Shown here in pieces: positions 37,509 through 46,516 of a stretch of DNA of 64,000 bases. The stretch is from Bradyrhizobium sp. 139 (GTDB lineage: Bacteria; Pseudomonadota; Alphaproteobacteria; Rhizobiales; Xanthobacteraceae), in the NCBI RefSeq assembly GCF_023074175.1, contig NZ_JADPKS010000006.1, positions 28,565-92,564 of the forward strand, written 5' to 3'. Position 1 is the stretch's first letter. Every line of letters begins with the position of its first letter. Position numbers and translations under genes: made by a program. The notes beneath the pieces were generated by a model. It made no database searches. It had not been told where the DNA came from and saw nothing but the letters and a program-made list of their open reading frames with translations.

Positions 37509-38542
37509 GAACGATTGGAAAGAACCGCGGCCTGGCGCGGCTTGCTGACGCGGACGGCCACTTTCGCATGGTCGCGCTGGATCAGCGGCCGCCATTATTC
37601 GATGCCATTGCAAAGGCGAAGGGCATCACGCGGGACCAGGTCGAATATTCCGACGTCACGGCGGCCAAGCGTCTCCTCGTCGAGAATCTCGCGCCGCATT
37701 GCAGCTCGATGCTGTTCGACCCGAATTTCGCGGTGCCTGCCGCGATCGATCTGCTGCCGCCACGCTGCGGCCTGATCATGACCTTGGAAGAGCATCGCGT
37801 CGAGGAAACCGCGGGCGGCCGCAAGTCGCGCGCGATCACCAACTGGAACGTGGAAAAAATCCGGGCCATGGGCGGCGACGCCGTGAAAGTGCTGGCCTGG
37901 TACAGGCCGGACGCGGATGCCGCAGTGAACGAGCACCAGAAGCGCTTCGTGCGCGAGATCGGCGAGGACTGTGCCCGCCACGACATTCCCTACGTCCTCG
38001 AATTGCTGGTCTATCCGTTCCTCGGCAGCGCCAATCACACCGCCGATTACGTGGAATCGCCCGGCAAGCTTCCCAGCCTCGTCATCGACAGCGTGCGCGA
38101 ATTTGCCAAGCCCGAATACGGCGTCGATCTCCTGAAGCTGGAAAGCCCGCTCGCGGCCAACGGCCTGCCGGCCCGCGACGGCAGCGCGGAGGCAAAGGCC
38201 GCGCAGAAGGAGTTCGATGCGATCGGCGATATCTGCCGCGAGCGCAACATTCCCTGGGTGCTGCTGTCGGGCGGTGCTGCGCCCGAAAAGTTCGAGCGCG
38301 TGCTTGATTTCGCCTATGCCGCCGGCGCCGGCGGCTTCCTCGCCGGCCGCACCATCTGGCTCGACGCCGTCCTGAAGAATTTCCCGGACCGTGCGGCGGT
38401 TTCGGCAAGCCTGAGCAAGGATGGTCTCGGCGTGCTGGAACGGCTCAACCAGCTGACCACGGCCAAGGGCACGCCGTGGAAGGCGCGCTTCCCAGTTTTC
38501 ACTGATATCAAGCAGGAAGGTGACTTCGCGCGCGCCTACTGA
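37505..38542 (+). CDS. Class I aldolase, LacD (tagatose-bisphosphate aldolase)-like
   Basis: 345 aa; ATG overlaps the kinase stop (ATGA). Features of the LacD/YihT family: FRMVALDQRPPLFDAI near residue 20, CSSMLFDPNFAVPAAI, AVKVLAWYRPDAD, the likely Schiff-base Lys in DLLKLESPL (~200), NIPWVLLSGGA and the phosphate-binding GAGGFLAGRTIW (~275). It would split a phosphorylated ketose made by the preceding PfkB kinase into a C3 phosphate and an aldehyde. The precise sugar is undetermined. Confidence 0.87.
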   Translation: MRTIGKNRGLARLADADGHFRMVALDQRPPLFDAIAKAKGITRDQVEYSDVTAAKRLLVENLAPHCSSMLFDPNFAVPAAIDLLPPRCGLIMTLEEHRVEETAGGRKSRAITNWNVEKIRAMGGDAVKVLAWYRPDADAAVNEHQKRFVREIGEDCARHDIPYVLELLVYPFLGSANHTADYVESPGKLPSLVIDSVREFAKPEYGVDLLKLESPLAANGLPARDGSAEAKAAQKEFDAIGDICRERNIPWVLLSGGAAPEKFERVLDFAYAAGAGGFLAGRTIWLDAVLKNFPDRAAVSASLSKDGLGVLERLNQLTTAKGTPWKARFPVFTDIKQEGDFARAY

Positions 38543-38605
38543 GATCGTGGCGGCTCCACGTGGTCTCAGCTCGATCGCAAGATCTGCAACAACAAGATCT
38601 GCAAT

Positions 38606-39729
38606 ATGACTGACAGCTTCACCATCCGCTCGATCGAGGCATTCTGCTATCGCTATCCCCTGGCGACGCCGGTGGTGACCTCGTTCGGCAAAATGCTCAA
38701 CCGTCCCGCCGTCTTCGTCCGCGCCGTCGACGAAGACGGCGTCGAGGGATGGGGCGAGGCTTGGTCGAATTTTCCGGCACCGGGCGCGGAGCATCGCACC
38801 CGGCTTGTCAACGAGGTGCTCGCGCCCGGCCTCGTCGGGCGCAAGTTCGAGGGTCCCGCCCGGGCGTTTGAGACCCTGACTGAGGGCACCGATGTGCTGG
38901 CGCTTCAATGCGGTGAGCCCGGTCCGTTCGCGCAGGCGATTTCGGGCATCGATCTCGCACTGTGGGATCTCTCCGCGCGCCGCCGGCGTTTGCCGCTGTG
39001 GCGGCTGCTCGGCGGGCAGTCGAGCAAGATCAAAGTCTACGCCAGCGGCATCAATCCCGGCGGTGCCGCGCAGACGGCCGAAGCCGCGCTCAAGCGCGGC
39101 CATCGCGCACTGAAGCTGAAGGTCGGCTTCGGTGCCGAGACCGACCTCGCTAATCTCGCCGCGCTGCGCGCGATCGTCGGCGGCGGCATGCTGGCCGCGG
39201 ATGCCAATCAGGGCTGGTCGGTGGCGCAGGCGCTAACGTGCTGCCGCGACTTGCCGAGTTCGATCTGCGCTGGCTGGAAGAGCCGATCCGCGCCGACCGG
39301 CCGCGCGAGGAATGGCGCAAGCTGCGCGCGAGCGCGAAAATGCCGATCGCCGCCGGCGAGAACATTTCCAGTGTCGAGGGATTCAAAGAGGTTCTGGCCG
39401 AGGACGTGCTCGGCGTGGTTCAGCCCGATATCGCGAAATGGGGCGGGCTCAGCGTCTGCGCCGAACTGGCGCGGGACATTCTCAAGGCCGGCAAGACATT
39501 CTGCCCGCATTATCTCGGCGGCGGCATCGGGCTGCTGGCCTCGGCGCATCTCCTGGCCGGCATCGGAGGCGACGGCTGGCTCGAGGTCGATGTCAACGAC
39601 AATCCGCTGCGCGATCTGTTTTGCGGTCCCGTCGCGAATGTGACTGATGGCACGATCGCCCTCGGCGAGGAGCCGGGGCTTGGGTTCACGCCAGACCTGT
39701 CAGGGATCGCGGACTATCGCAGCCTGTAG
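38606..39729 (+). pseudogene. Mandelate racemase/muconate lactonizing-type enzyme, frameshifted
   Basis: Enolase-superfamily protein split by one missing base near 39236-39238. Frame 1 (38606 on) runs RSIEAFCYRYPLATPVVTSFG to KLKVGFGAETDLANL...LAADANQGWSVAQALT, with the KxK-type catalytic lysine and the first metal Asp. The other frame then continues LPRLAEFDLRWLEEP (metal Glu), MPIAAGENI (metal Glu), VVQPDIAKWGG and the C-terminal CPHYLGGGIGLLASAHLLAG to 39729. Inserting one base after CTAAC restores a ~374-residue enzyme. This could be a real mutation or a base-calling error. It would be an acid-sugar dehydratase or racemase ending the LacI-controlled operon. Confidence 0.85.
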
Positions 39730-39928
39730 GGGGCACCGACACGGCGCGCGATCCATGCGAGTTCCCCCTTGCGTTCTATTCCTCGCCACGGAAAGCTGCG
39801 CAGGGGACGGGCAGCCACATCACATTTCATAGCGGCGACTGGAGCCATGTCCTGTTGCGCTTGAAAATCAAGGTTCGTTCTGCTCATAAGAGGGCTGAAA
39901 TTGCGCTGCAACACGCGCAAAAAAGCCC

Positions 39929-39944
39929 ATCGACTAAAGTCGAT
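39929..39944 (+). promoter_or_regulatory. Hairpin ATCGACT-AA-AGTCGAT in the leader of the Liv operon
   Basis: A perfect 7-bp inverted repeat with a 2-bp centre ends 21 bp before the binding-protein ATG, just upstream of the GAGGAAG ribosome site. It could be an operator or an mRNA structure affecting translation or stability. No regulator gene is adjacent. Confidence 0.45.
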
Positions 39945-39965
39945 AGCCAGCGAGGAAGCGAAATA

Positions 39966-41198
39966 ATGCGTAAATTAACTTTGGCCATTGCCGTGATCGC
40001 CCCGATGCTCGGTCATGCCGCGTCGGCCGAGGACACCGTCAAGATCGGCTATATCGATCCGCTCTCCGGCGGCGGCGCCAGCGTCGGCGAGGGTGGTTTA
40101 AAGACATTCCAGTATCTGGCCGATGAGCTCAACGCCAAGGGCGGCATTCTCGGCCACAAGGTCGAGATCGTCCCGCTCGACAACAAGACCAATCCGCAGG
40201 AGAGCCTGGTGCAGGCCCAGAAGGCGATCGACGCCGGGGTCCACTACATCACCCAGGGCAACGGTTCGTCCGTCGGCGCGGCGCTGTCGGACTTCGTCAC
40301 CAAGAACAACACGCGCAATCCCGGCAAGGAAGTGCTGTACTTCAACTACGCCGCCGTCGATCCGAGCCTGACCAACGAGAAGTGCAGCTACTGGCATTTC
40401 CGCTGGGATGCGAGCTCCGACATCAAGATGGAGGCGCTCACCAACTACATGAAGGACACCGCCTCGATCAAGAAAGTGTACCTGATCAACCAGGACTATT
40501 CGTTCGGCCAGTCGGTGCGTACCGATGCGCGCAAGATGCTGGGCGCCAAGCGGCCTGACATCCAGATCGTCGGCGACGAGCTGCATCCGCTGCTGAAGAT
40601 CACCGACTTCTCGCCCTACATCGCCAAGATCAAGGCGTCCGGTGCGGACAGCGTCGTTACCGGCAATTGGGGCCAGGATATCGCGCTGCTGCTCAAGGCT
40701 GCCGCGGACGCCGGTCTGAAGGTCAACTGGTACACCTATTATGCAGGCGGCGCCGGTGGCCCGACCGCGATCAAGCAGACCGGTCTCGACCACCAAGTCT
40801 TCCAGATCACCGAAGGTTTCGCCAATTCGGGCAACCAGGCCGCGATGGACTACGAGAAGGCCTTCCGTGCGAAGGTGAACCTGTCGCTGTGGTATCCGCG
40901 TGCGGTCAACGAGATGCGCATGTTCAAGGCCGCGGCCGAGAAGGCCAAATCGATCGATCCCGTGAAGGTCGCGGCGGCGCTCGAGGACTTGAAGTTCGAG
41001 GTGCTCGACGGCGGTCAGGGCCTCATGCGCAAGGACGATCACCAGTTCTTCCAGCCGATCTACATCTCCTCCTTCGGCAAGCTCGCCGCGAACGAGCCGT
41101 TCGACGAGGAGAGCACCGGTTGGGGCTGGCATCTGGTCTCCAAGATCGATACGCCGCAGGCCATGGTCCCGACGACCTGCAAGATGGTGCGGCCGTAA
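39966..41198 (+). CDS. Branched-chain amino acid-type ABC transporter, substrate-binding protein 1
   Basis: Periplasmic LivJ/LivK-type protein, 410 aa. Signal peptide MRKLTLAIAVIAPMLGHAASAED; mature start TVKIGYIDPLSGGGASVGEGGLKTFQYLADELNAKGG is the family hallmark, with LINQDYSFGQSVR in the hinge region. ATG chosen for GAGGAAGCG upstream; the open frame extends upstream without support. A strong GC hairpin follows before livH. Members of this family bind very diverse ligands, including aromatic acids, urea and amides. Confidence 0.92.
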   Translation: MRKLTLAIAVIAPMLGHAASAEDTVKIGYIDPLSGGGASVGEGGLKTFQYLADELNAKGGILGHKVEIVPLDNKTNPQESLVQAQKAIDAGVHYITQGNGSSVGAALSDFVTKNNTRNPGKEVLYFNYAAVDPSLTNEKCSYWHFRWDASSDIKMEALTNYMKDTASIKKVYLINQDYSFGQSVRTDARKMLGAKRPDIQIVGDELHPLLKITDFSPYIAKIKASGADSVVTGNWGQDIALLLKAAADAGLKVNWYTYYAGGAGGPTAIKQTGLDHQVFQITEGFANSGNQAAMDYEKAFRAKVNLSLWYPRAVNEMRMFKAAAEKAKSIDPVKVAAALEDLKFEVLDGGQGLMRKDDHQFFQPIYISSFGKLAANEPFDEESTGWGWHLVSKIDTPQAMVPTTCKMVRP

Positions 41199-41280
41199 TC
41201 ACGACGTCTGCCGTTTTCCCGCGGCCGCCATTGGTCGCGGGAAGGGCGCCGGCCGGACTGCGTTTGATTGGACGATGTTC

Positions 41281-41302
41281 GCCGGGGCCATCAGGCCCCG
41301 GC
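41281..41302 (+). terminator. Strong intercistronic hairpin between binding protein and livH
   Basis: GCCGGGGCC-ATCA-GGCCCCGGC is a perfect 9-bp GC stem with a tetraloop, 83 nt after the binding-protein stop and 17 nt before livH. There is no U-tract, so it probably acts as partial terminator or 3'-end stabiliser that raises binding protein over permease levels. Confidence 0.65.
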
Positions 41303-41318
41303 CAGAGACGAGTGCGCT

Positions 41319-42266
41319 GTGCTTGAACTCATTGTCATATCGACCCTGAACGGCGTGCTGTTCGGCATGCTGCTCTTCCTGCTGTCGAGCGGGCTGACCG
41401 TCATCTTCAGCATGATGGGCGTGCTCAACTTCGCCCATGCCAGCTTCTACATGCTCGGCGCCTTCTTCGGCTTTCAGCTCACGAAATGGATCGGCTTCTG
41501 GCCGGCACTGGTCCTCGCGCCGCTGCTGGTGGGCGCCATCGGCATGGCAGTTGAGCGTTACGGCCTGCGCAACACCCACAAGCATGGCCATGTCGCGGAA
41601 TTGCTGCTGACGTTTGGTTTGGCTTTCGCGATCGAAGAGATCGTGTCGATGATCTGGGGCAGGAGCCCGCTCGACTATCGCGTGCCGGCACTGCTCGACT
41701 TCCCGGCCTTCACGATCTTCTCGACCAACTATCCCGCCTACAAGATCTTCATGCTGGCGGTGTCGATCGTGATCTTCGTGGCGCTGCTGATCGTCCTCAA
41801 GCGCACCCGCGTCGGCTTGATCGTTCAGGCGGCGCTGACGCATCCCCACATGGTCGGGCATCTCGGTCACAATGTCGGGCGCGTGTTCATGGTGGTGTTC
41901 GGCGTCGGCAGCGCGCTCGCCGGCCTTGCCGGCGTCATTGCCGGACCAGCCCTGGTGACGCAGTCGGACATGGCTGCGGCACTCGGGCCCATCCTGTTCG
42001 TCGTCATCGTGTTCGGCGGCCTCGGCTCCTTGCCCGGTGCTTTCATCGCCTCGCTTGTCATCGGACTGGTGCAGACCTTTGCGGTGGCGCTGAACGGCTC
42101 GCTGGCGAGTGCGTTCGGACCGCTCGATCCGTCGACGGGACCGTCCGTCCTCACCGACATCTGGAACGTCACGATCGCGCAGGTCGCGCCGATCGTTCCC
42201 TATATGCTGCTGGTGCTTATTCTGATCGTTCGCCCCATGGGCCTGATGGGGACGCGCGAGTCATGA
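41319..42266 (+). CDS. livH: Branched-chain amino acid ABC permease LivH
   Basis: 315-aa inner-membrane protein, about eight helices. Start GTG gives MLELIVISTLNGVLFGMLLFLLSSGLTVIFSMMGVLNFAHASFYMLGAF; NFAHxxFYMLGA is the family signature. C-terminal FGGLGSLPGAFIASLVIGLVQTF is equally typical. An upstream extension of the open frame is hydrophilic and unlikely. Overlaps livM by 4 nt. Confidence 0.92.
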   Translation: MLELIVISTLNGVLFGMLLFLLSSGLTVIFSMMGVLNFAHASFYMLGAFFGFQLTKWIGFWPALVLAPLLVGAIGMAVERYGLRNTHKHGHVAELLLTFGLAFAIEEIVSMIWGRSPLDYRVPALLDFPAFTIFSTNYPAYKIFMLAVSIVIFVALLIVLKRTRVGLIVQAALTHPHMVGHLGHNVGRVFMVVFGVGSALAGLAGVIAGPALVTQSDMAAALGPILFVVIVFGGLGSLPGAFIASLVIGLVQTFAVALNGSLASAFGPLDPSTGPSVLTDIWNVTIAQVAPIVPYMLLVLILIVRPMGLMGTRES

Positions 42267-43555
42267 CGACTGCAACGCGTTCGACATCGAAAGCCACCGC
42301 GACGCCCGCCGGCGGCGGCGTGCGCTTCTACGGTGTCTGGCTGCTCGGCATCGCCGTGCTGATCGTCCTGCCGCTGATCTTCTCCTCAGGAGGCTCGCTG
42401 ACGTCATTCAGCCTGATCGGCATCGCGATCGTCTTCGCGCTGTCCTACAACATCCTGCTCGGCCAGACCGGCCTGCTGTCGTTCGGCCACGCCGTGCACT
42501 ACGGCCTCGGCGGCTTCGCGGCCTGTCACATGATGAACGCGGTGGTGTCGCACGGTTGGCCGATTCCGCTTCCGTTCATTCCGCTGTTCGGCGGGATCGG
42601 CGGTCTCGTCTTCGCAATGATCATCGGCTGGGTCATGACGAAGCGCGCCGGTACCGTGTTCGCGATGATCTCGCTCGGCATCGGCGAATTGGTGGCGTCG
42701 TCCTCGCTGATCCTGCGATCGATGTTCGGCGGCGAAGCCGGCATCACCACGGATCGCACGGCGTTGCCAAAGATGCTCGGCTGGTCGTTCGGCCCGCAGC
42801 TTCAAGTGTACTATCTGATCGCGTTCTGGCTGGTTCTGTCGGCGATTGCAATGTACGCGCTGACTCGGACGCCGCTGGGGCGGATCAGCAATGCCGTCCG
42901 CGACAATCCCGAACGCGTCCAGTTCATCGGCTACGATCCTCATGTGGTCCGCTATCTCGCCTTCTGCTTTGCCGGGTTCTTCGCCGGCGTTGCCGGCGGG
43001 CTCGCCGCGATCAATTTCGAGATCGCGAACTCCGCCTATCTCGGTGCGATCCAGTCAGGCCTCGTGCTGTTCTCCACCTTCATTGGCGGCACCGCCTATT
43101 TCTTCGGACCGATGCTTGGCGCGATCCTGGTGACCTATCTCCAACTCGGGCTCACCAATGTCACCAGCGTCTGGCAGCTCTATTTCGGCATCATCTTCAT
43201 CGGCATCGTGATGTTCTCGCCGGGCGGTATCGCCGGCCTGTTGATGATGCACCGGCCGCTGGTCCGCGCCGGAACGCTGTGGACGGTGATCCCGTCCTAT
43301 CTGGTCGCAATCGTGCCGACCGTGGCGCTCGCCTGCGGCGTCATCCTCACCATCGAGACGGTCGCGCGCTATTCCGGCGGCGACCCGATCAACCTGTTTG
43401 GCATTTCCTTCAATGCGAAGTCCCCGGTGACGTGGATTGCCGCAGCAGTTCTCCTGGTCGGCGGCGCGTTCGTCGCGCGGCTGGCCTGGCGGAGGATCGC
43501 GGACGCGTGGGACAGGGCTGCGACGGTCGCCCGTGACCGGGGGTATCTGGCATGA
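42263..43555 (+). CDS. livM: Branched-chain amino acid ABC permease LivM
   Basis: 430-aa inner-membrane permease. Family motifs: SYNILLGQTGLLSFGHAVHYGLGGFAACH (~74-102), DNPERVQFIGYDPHVVRYLAFCFAGFFAGVAGGLAAI (~213-249) and GTAYFFGPMLGA. The C-terminal ~80 residues add one or two extra helices beyond the usual core. Overlaps livH (ATGA) and livG (ATGA). Confidence 0.92.
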   Translation: MTTATRSTSKATATPAGGGVRFYGVWLLGIAVLIVLPLIFSSGGSLTSFSLIGIAIVFALSYNILLGQTGLLSFGHAVHYGLGGFAACHMMNAVVSHGWPIPLPFIPLFGGIGGLVFAMIIGWVMTKRAGTVFAMISLGIGELVASSSLILRSMFGGEAGITTDRTALPKMLGWSFGPQLQVYYLIAFWLVLSAIAMYALTRTPLGRISNAVRDNPERVQFIGYDPHVVRYLAFCFAGFFAGVAGGLAAINFEIANSAYLGAIQSGLVLFSTFIGGTAYFFGPMLGAILVTYLQLGLTNVTSVWQLYFGIIFIGIVMFSPGGIAGLLMMHRPLVRAGTLWTVIPSYLVAIVPTVALACGVILTIETVARYSGGDPINLFGISFNAKSPVTWIAAAVLLVGGAFVARLAWRRIADAWDRAATVARDRGYLA

Positions 43556-44301
43556 CCGCAGCCATCGAAGTCCGCGCCGTCGAAAAACGCTTCGGCAATG
43601 TCGGCATCATCCGCGATCTCAATCTCGGCGTCGCGAAAGGCGAGCGTCACGCCATCATCGGTCCGAACGGCGCCGGAAAATCCACGACGTTCAATCTGAT
43701 CAGCGGCCATATCAAGCCGACCTCGGGCGAGGTGAAGCTGAACGGCGATGTGATCTCCGGCCTGCGGCCGTTCGAGATCAACCGGCGCGGCCTGTCGCGC
43801 TCGTTTCAGGTCACCAACGTGTTCGCCCGCATGTCGGTCTGGGAGAACGTCCGCTGTGCCGTGCTGTGGGCGACGGGGCATCGCTACGCCTTCTGGAAGA
43901 ACGTCGACAGCCTGCCGGAAGTTCGCGAGCGTACGGCCCAGATCCTGGACGACATCCATCTGACGCATCGGCGTGATGTTCCGGCGGGACTTTTGACCTA
44001 CGCCGAGCAGCGCGAGCTCGAGATCGGCATCACCATTGCGAGCGGCGCCACGGTCGTCATGCTGGACGAGCCGACCGCGGGCATGAGCCACGCCGAAACC
44101 GACCGCGCGGTGTCGCTGATCCGGCGATTGACCGAGGGCAAGACTCTCGTCATCGTCGAGCACGACATGAGCGTCGTGTTCGGTCTTGCCGACCGCATCT
44201 CGGTTCTGGTCTACGGCCACATCATCGCATCAGGCACGCCGGAAGAAATCCGGCGCGATCCGAAGGTCAAGGAAGCCTATCTCGGCGAGGAAGCGCACTG
44301 A
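43552..44301 (+). CDS. livG: Branched-chain amino acid ABC ATPase LivG
   Basis: 249 aa. Walker A GPNGAGKST (~39-47), Q-loop SFQVTNVF, degenerate signature LLTYAEQRELEIGITIA (the LSYGEQR-type motif of LivG), Walker B VVMLDEPTAGMSH and switch His in IVEHDMSVVF. A complete ATPase, in contrast to its partner LivF, which has an altered P-loop. Confidence 0.93.
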   Translation: MTAAIEVRAVEKRFGNVGIIRDLNLGVAKGERHAIIGPNGAGKSTTFNLISGHIKPTSGEVKLNGDVISGLRPFEINRRGLSRSFQVTNVFARMSVWENVRCAVLWATGHRYAFWKNVDSLPEVRERTAQILDDIHLTHRRDVPAGLLTYAEQRELEIGITIASGATVVMLDEPTAGMSHAETDRAVSLIRRLTEGKTLVIVEHDMSVVFGLADRISVLVYGHIIASGTPEEIRRDPKVKEAYLGEEAH

Positions 44302-44996
44302 TGCTCGAGGTCAGGGATCTCCACGCCTACTACGGCAAGAGCCACATCCTTCAGGGTGTCGATCTCGACGTCGCCGCGGGCGAGGTCGTGAGCCTGCTGG
44401 GTCGCAACGGTGTCGGCCGCTCCACCACGATCAAGGCGATCATGGGGGAGGTCGCTCCACAAGGCACCATCCGCTTCAAGGGCAAGGATATCGCCGGCCT
44501 TCCCAGCTACAAGATCGCGCGCCTCGGCCTCGGCTATGTGCCCGAACATCGCGATATCTTCCCGAGCCTGACGGTTCGCCAAAACCTCCTGCTCGGCGTC
44601 AAGGACACGCGCCGTCCCGGGAAATGGCGGCTTCAGGACATGCTCGACATGTTCCCCAATCTCGCCGCGCGTGCGGATACGGCCGCGGGCGTTTTGTCCG
44701 GCGGCGAGAAGCAGATGCTCACGACCTGCCGGACGCTGATGGGCGATCCCGATCTCATCATGATCGACGAGCCGACCGAAGGTCTCGCGCCGCTGATCGT
44801 GCAGCAGGTCGGCGATCTCATCGCGCGTATCGCGCAGGCTGGTGTTGCAATTCTGCTCGTCGAGCAGAAACTGTCGATCGCGATGCGCATCTCCAAGCGC
44901 ATCTACATCATGGGGCACGGCCGCGTCGTGTTCGAAGGCACGCCGGACGAGCTCAAGGCCAACGCTGCCGTGCGCCAGGAATGGCTCGAGGTCTGA
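44301..44996 (+). CDS. livF: Branched-chain amino acid ABC ATPase LivF
   Basis: 231 aa; start codon overlaps the livG stop by one base (TGATG). The Walker A segment reads GRNGVGRSTT: the conserved Lys is Arg40. Other motifs are intact (VPEHRDIFPSLTVRQNLLLG, VLSGGEKQMLTTCRTLM, MIDEPTEGLAP, LLVEQKLSIAM). It may be that LivG carries most of the hydrolysis, or that Arg is tolerated; some proteobacterial LivF proteins show the same change, from memory. Confidence 0.92.
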   Translation: MLEVRDLHAYYGKSHILQGVDLDVAAGEVVSLLGRNGVGRSTTIKAIMGEVAPQGTIRFKGKDIAGLPSYKIARLGLGYVPEHRDIFPSLTVRQNLLLGVKDTRRPGKWRLQDMLDMFPNLAARADTAAGVLSGGEKQMLTTCRTLMGDPDLIMIDEPTEGLAPLIVQQVGDLIARIAQAGVAILLVEQKLSIAMRISKRIYIMGHGRVVFEGTPDELKANAAVRQEWLEV

Positions 44997-45217
44997 CGTC
45001 GCCTTCAGGCGATGAGCCGTTGAAATGGAACGGCTGCAAGATGCGCATACGCATCTGAATTCTTCGCTACATCTCACGCTTCGCAATCGGGGTATCGTCG
45101 CCCTCGCCAGCATCGCGATCGATGCGGCCGATGATAACCAGAAGAAAGTGGAGGGCGCCGGCGGCGGCCCGTGAGCTCGTGCGTCGATGCGTCTTGCCTG
45201 GGAAGGAAATGCCGAGC

Positions 45218-46423
45218 ATGCCGGGAAAACAACTGATTCATGGAGCTGTCGCTCTGTTGGCAGTTTTGGGGGCAGCTTCGGCTGCTATCGCCGGAACCTA
45301 CGATACCGGCGCGACCGACACGAGCATCAAGCTCGGGCAAACCATGCCCTATTCGGGACCGGCCTCGGCCTATTCCGCGATCGGCCGGGCCGAAGCCGCC
45401 TATTTCAAGATGGTCAACGAGAAGGGCGGTATCAACGGCCGCAAGGTCGATCTCATCAGCATGGATGACGCCTATTCGCCGTCGAAGACGGTCGAGCAGA
45501 TGCGGCGGCTCACGGAGAGCGACGAAGTGCTGGCGATGTTCTCGATGCTCGGTACCGCGCCGAACATCGCGGCGCAGAGATATCTGAACGCCAAGAAGAT
45601 TCCGCAGCTCTTCCCGTCGAGCGGCGCCAGCCGCTGGAACGACCCGCAGCATTTTCCGTGGACCACCGGCTCACAGCCGACCTACAAGACGGAAGGCCGC
45701 ATTTACGCCAAATGGATTCTGGCGAACAAGCCGAATGCCAAGATCGCGGTCATCACGCCGAACGAGGATGCGGGCAAGGACTATCTTGCCGGCTTCAAGG
45801 AAGGGCTCGGCGAGCACGTGGGCCAGATCGTGTCGGAGGCCGTCTACGAGACGTCGGATCCGACCGTCGACTCCCAGATCGTGAAGTTCAAGGCCGCCGG
45901 CGCCGACGTTCTGTTCGATGAATGCACTCCGAAATTCGCGGCGCAGGCGATCAAGAAGGCCGCCGAGCTCGGCTGGAAGCCGCAGATCATCCTGCCGGCT
46001 GTCTCCAACTCCGTGGGCTCCGTGCTGACCCCGGCCGGTCTCGACAACGCCATCGGCATTGTCACCGGCGCCTTTCAGAAGGATCCCGGCGATCCGCGCT
46101 GGGCCGATGATCCCGGCATGAAGGCCTGGCGCGACTGGATGAAGACCTACAATTCGAGCGCTGATCCGGCCGACATCTTCAATGTCACCGGCTACACCAT
46201 GGCGCAGATGATGGAGCTGGTGCTGCACCGCGCCGGCAATGATCTCACGCGTGCCAACCTGATGAAGCAGACGCAATCCTTCAAGGATGTCGAACTGCCG
46301 ATGCTGCTGCCGGGCATCAAGCTGAATACCTCGGCCGAGCAGGTCACGCCGATCCGGCAATTGCAGATGGCGCGCTTCAACGGCAAGTCCTGGGAGCTGT
46401 TCGGCGACGTTCTCGGCGAATAG
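45218..46423 (+). CDS. Branched-chain amino acid-type ABC transporter, substrate-binding protein 2
   Basis: 401 aa; signal peptide MPGKQLIHGAVALLAVLGAASAAIA. Mature IKLGQTMPYSGPASAYSAIGRAEAAYFKMVNEKGGINGRKV and ITPNEDAGKDYLAGFKEGL are family features. The ATG at 45218 is 9 nt from GGAAGGAA; ATG 45209 (MPSMPGKQ) is only ~2 nt from it and less likely. It is clearly divergent from binding protein 1 and may give the same permease/ATPase set a second ligand. A terminator-like hairpin follows. Confidence 0.9.
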   Translation: MPGKQLIHGAVALLAVLGAASAAIAGTYDTGATDTSIKLGQTMPYSGPASAYSAIGRAEAAYFKMVNEKGGINGRKVDLISMDDAYSPSKTVEQMRRLTESDEVLAMFSMLGTAPNIAAQRYLNAKKIPQLFPSSGASRWNDPQHFPWTTGSQPTYKTEGRIYAKWILANKPNAKIAVITPNEDAGKDYLAGFKEGLGEHVGQIVSEAVYETSDPTVDSQIVKFKAAGADVLFDECTPKFAAQAIKKAAELGWKPQIILPAVSNSVGSVLTPAGLDNAIGIVTGAFQKDPGDPRWADDPGMKAWRDWMKTYNSSADPADIFNVTGYTMAQMMELVLHRAGNDLTRANLMKQTQSFKDVELPMLLPGIKLNTSAEQVTPIRQLQMARFNGKSWELFGDVLGE

Positions 46424-46442
46424 TATCGGCGTTTCGTGACAG

Positions 46443-46467
46443 GCGGGCATGGCGCCAGCCTGCCCGC
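46443..46467 (+). terminator. Hairpin after binding protein 2
   Basis: GCGGGCA and TGCCCGC form a 7-bp stem extended by GGC/GCC inside, located 20 nt after the stop at 46423 and 50 nt before the CoA-transferase ATG. T-rich sequence after it is short (TTGCAATTG). It probably ends the Liv transcript. Confidence 0.6.
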
Positions 46468-46516
46468 TTGCAATTGCCCCTACCGTGATCGCTTCCTCCA
46501 GCCACAGTGAAAAACG

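Noticed and set aside
39855..39965. Upstream extension of the Liv binding protein 1 frame
   Set aside because: The signal peptide begins at ATG 39966 directly after a GAGGAAG ribosome site; the extension has no such features.
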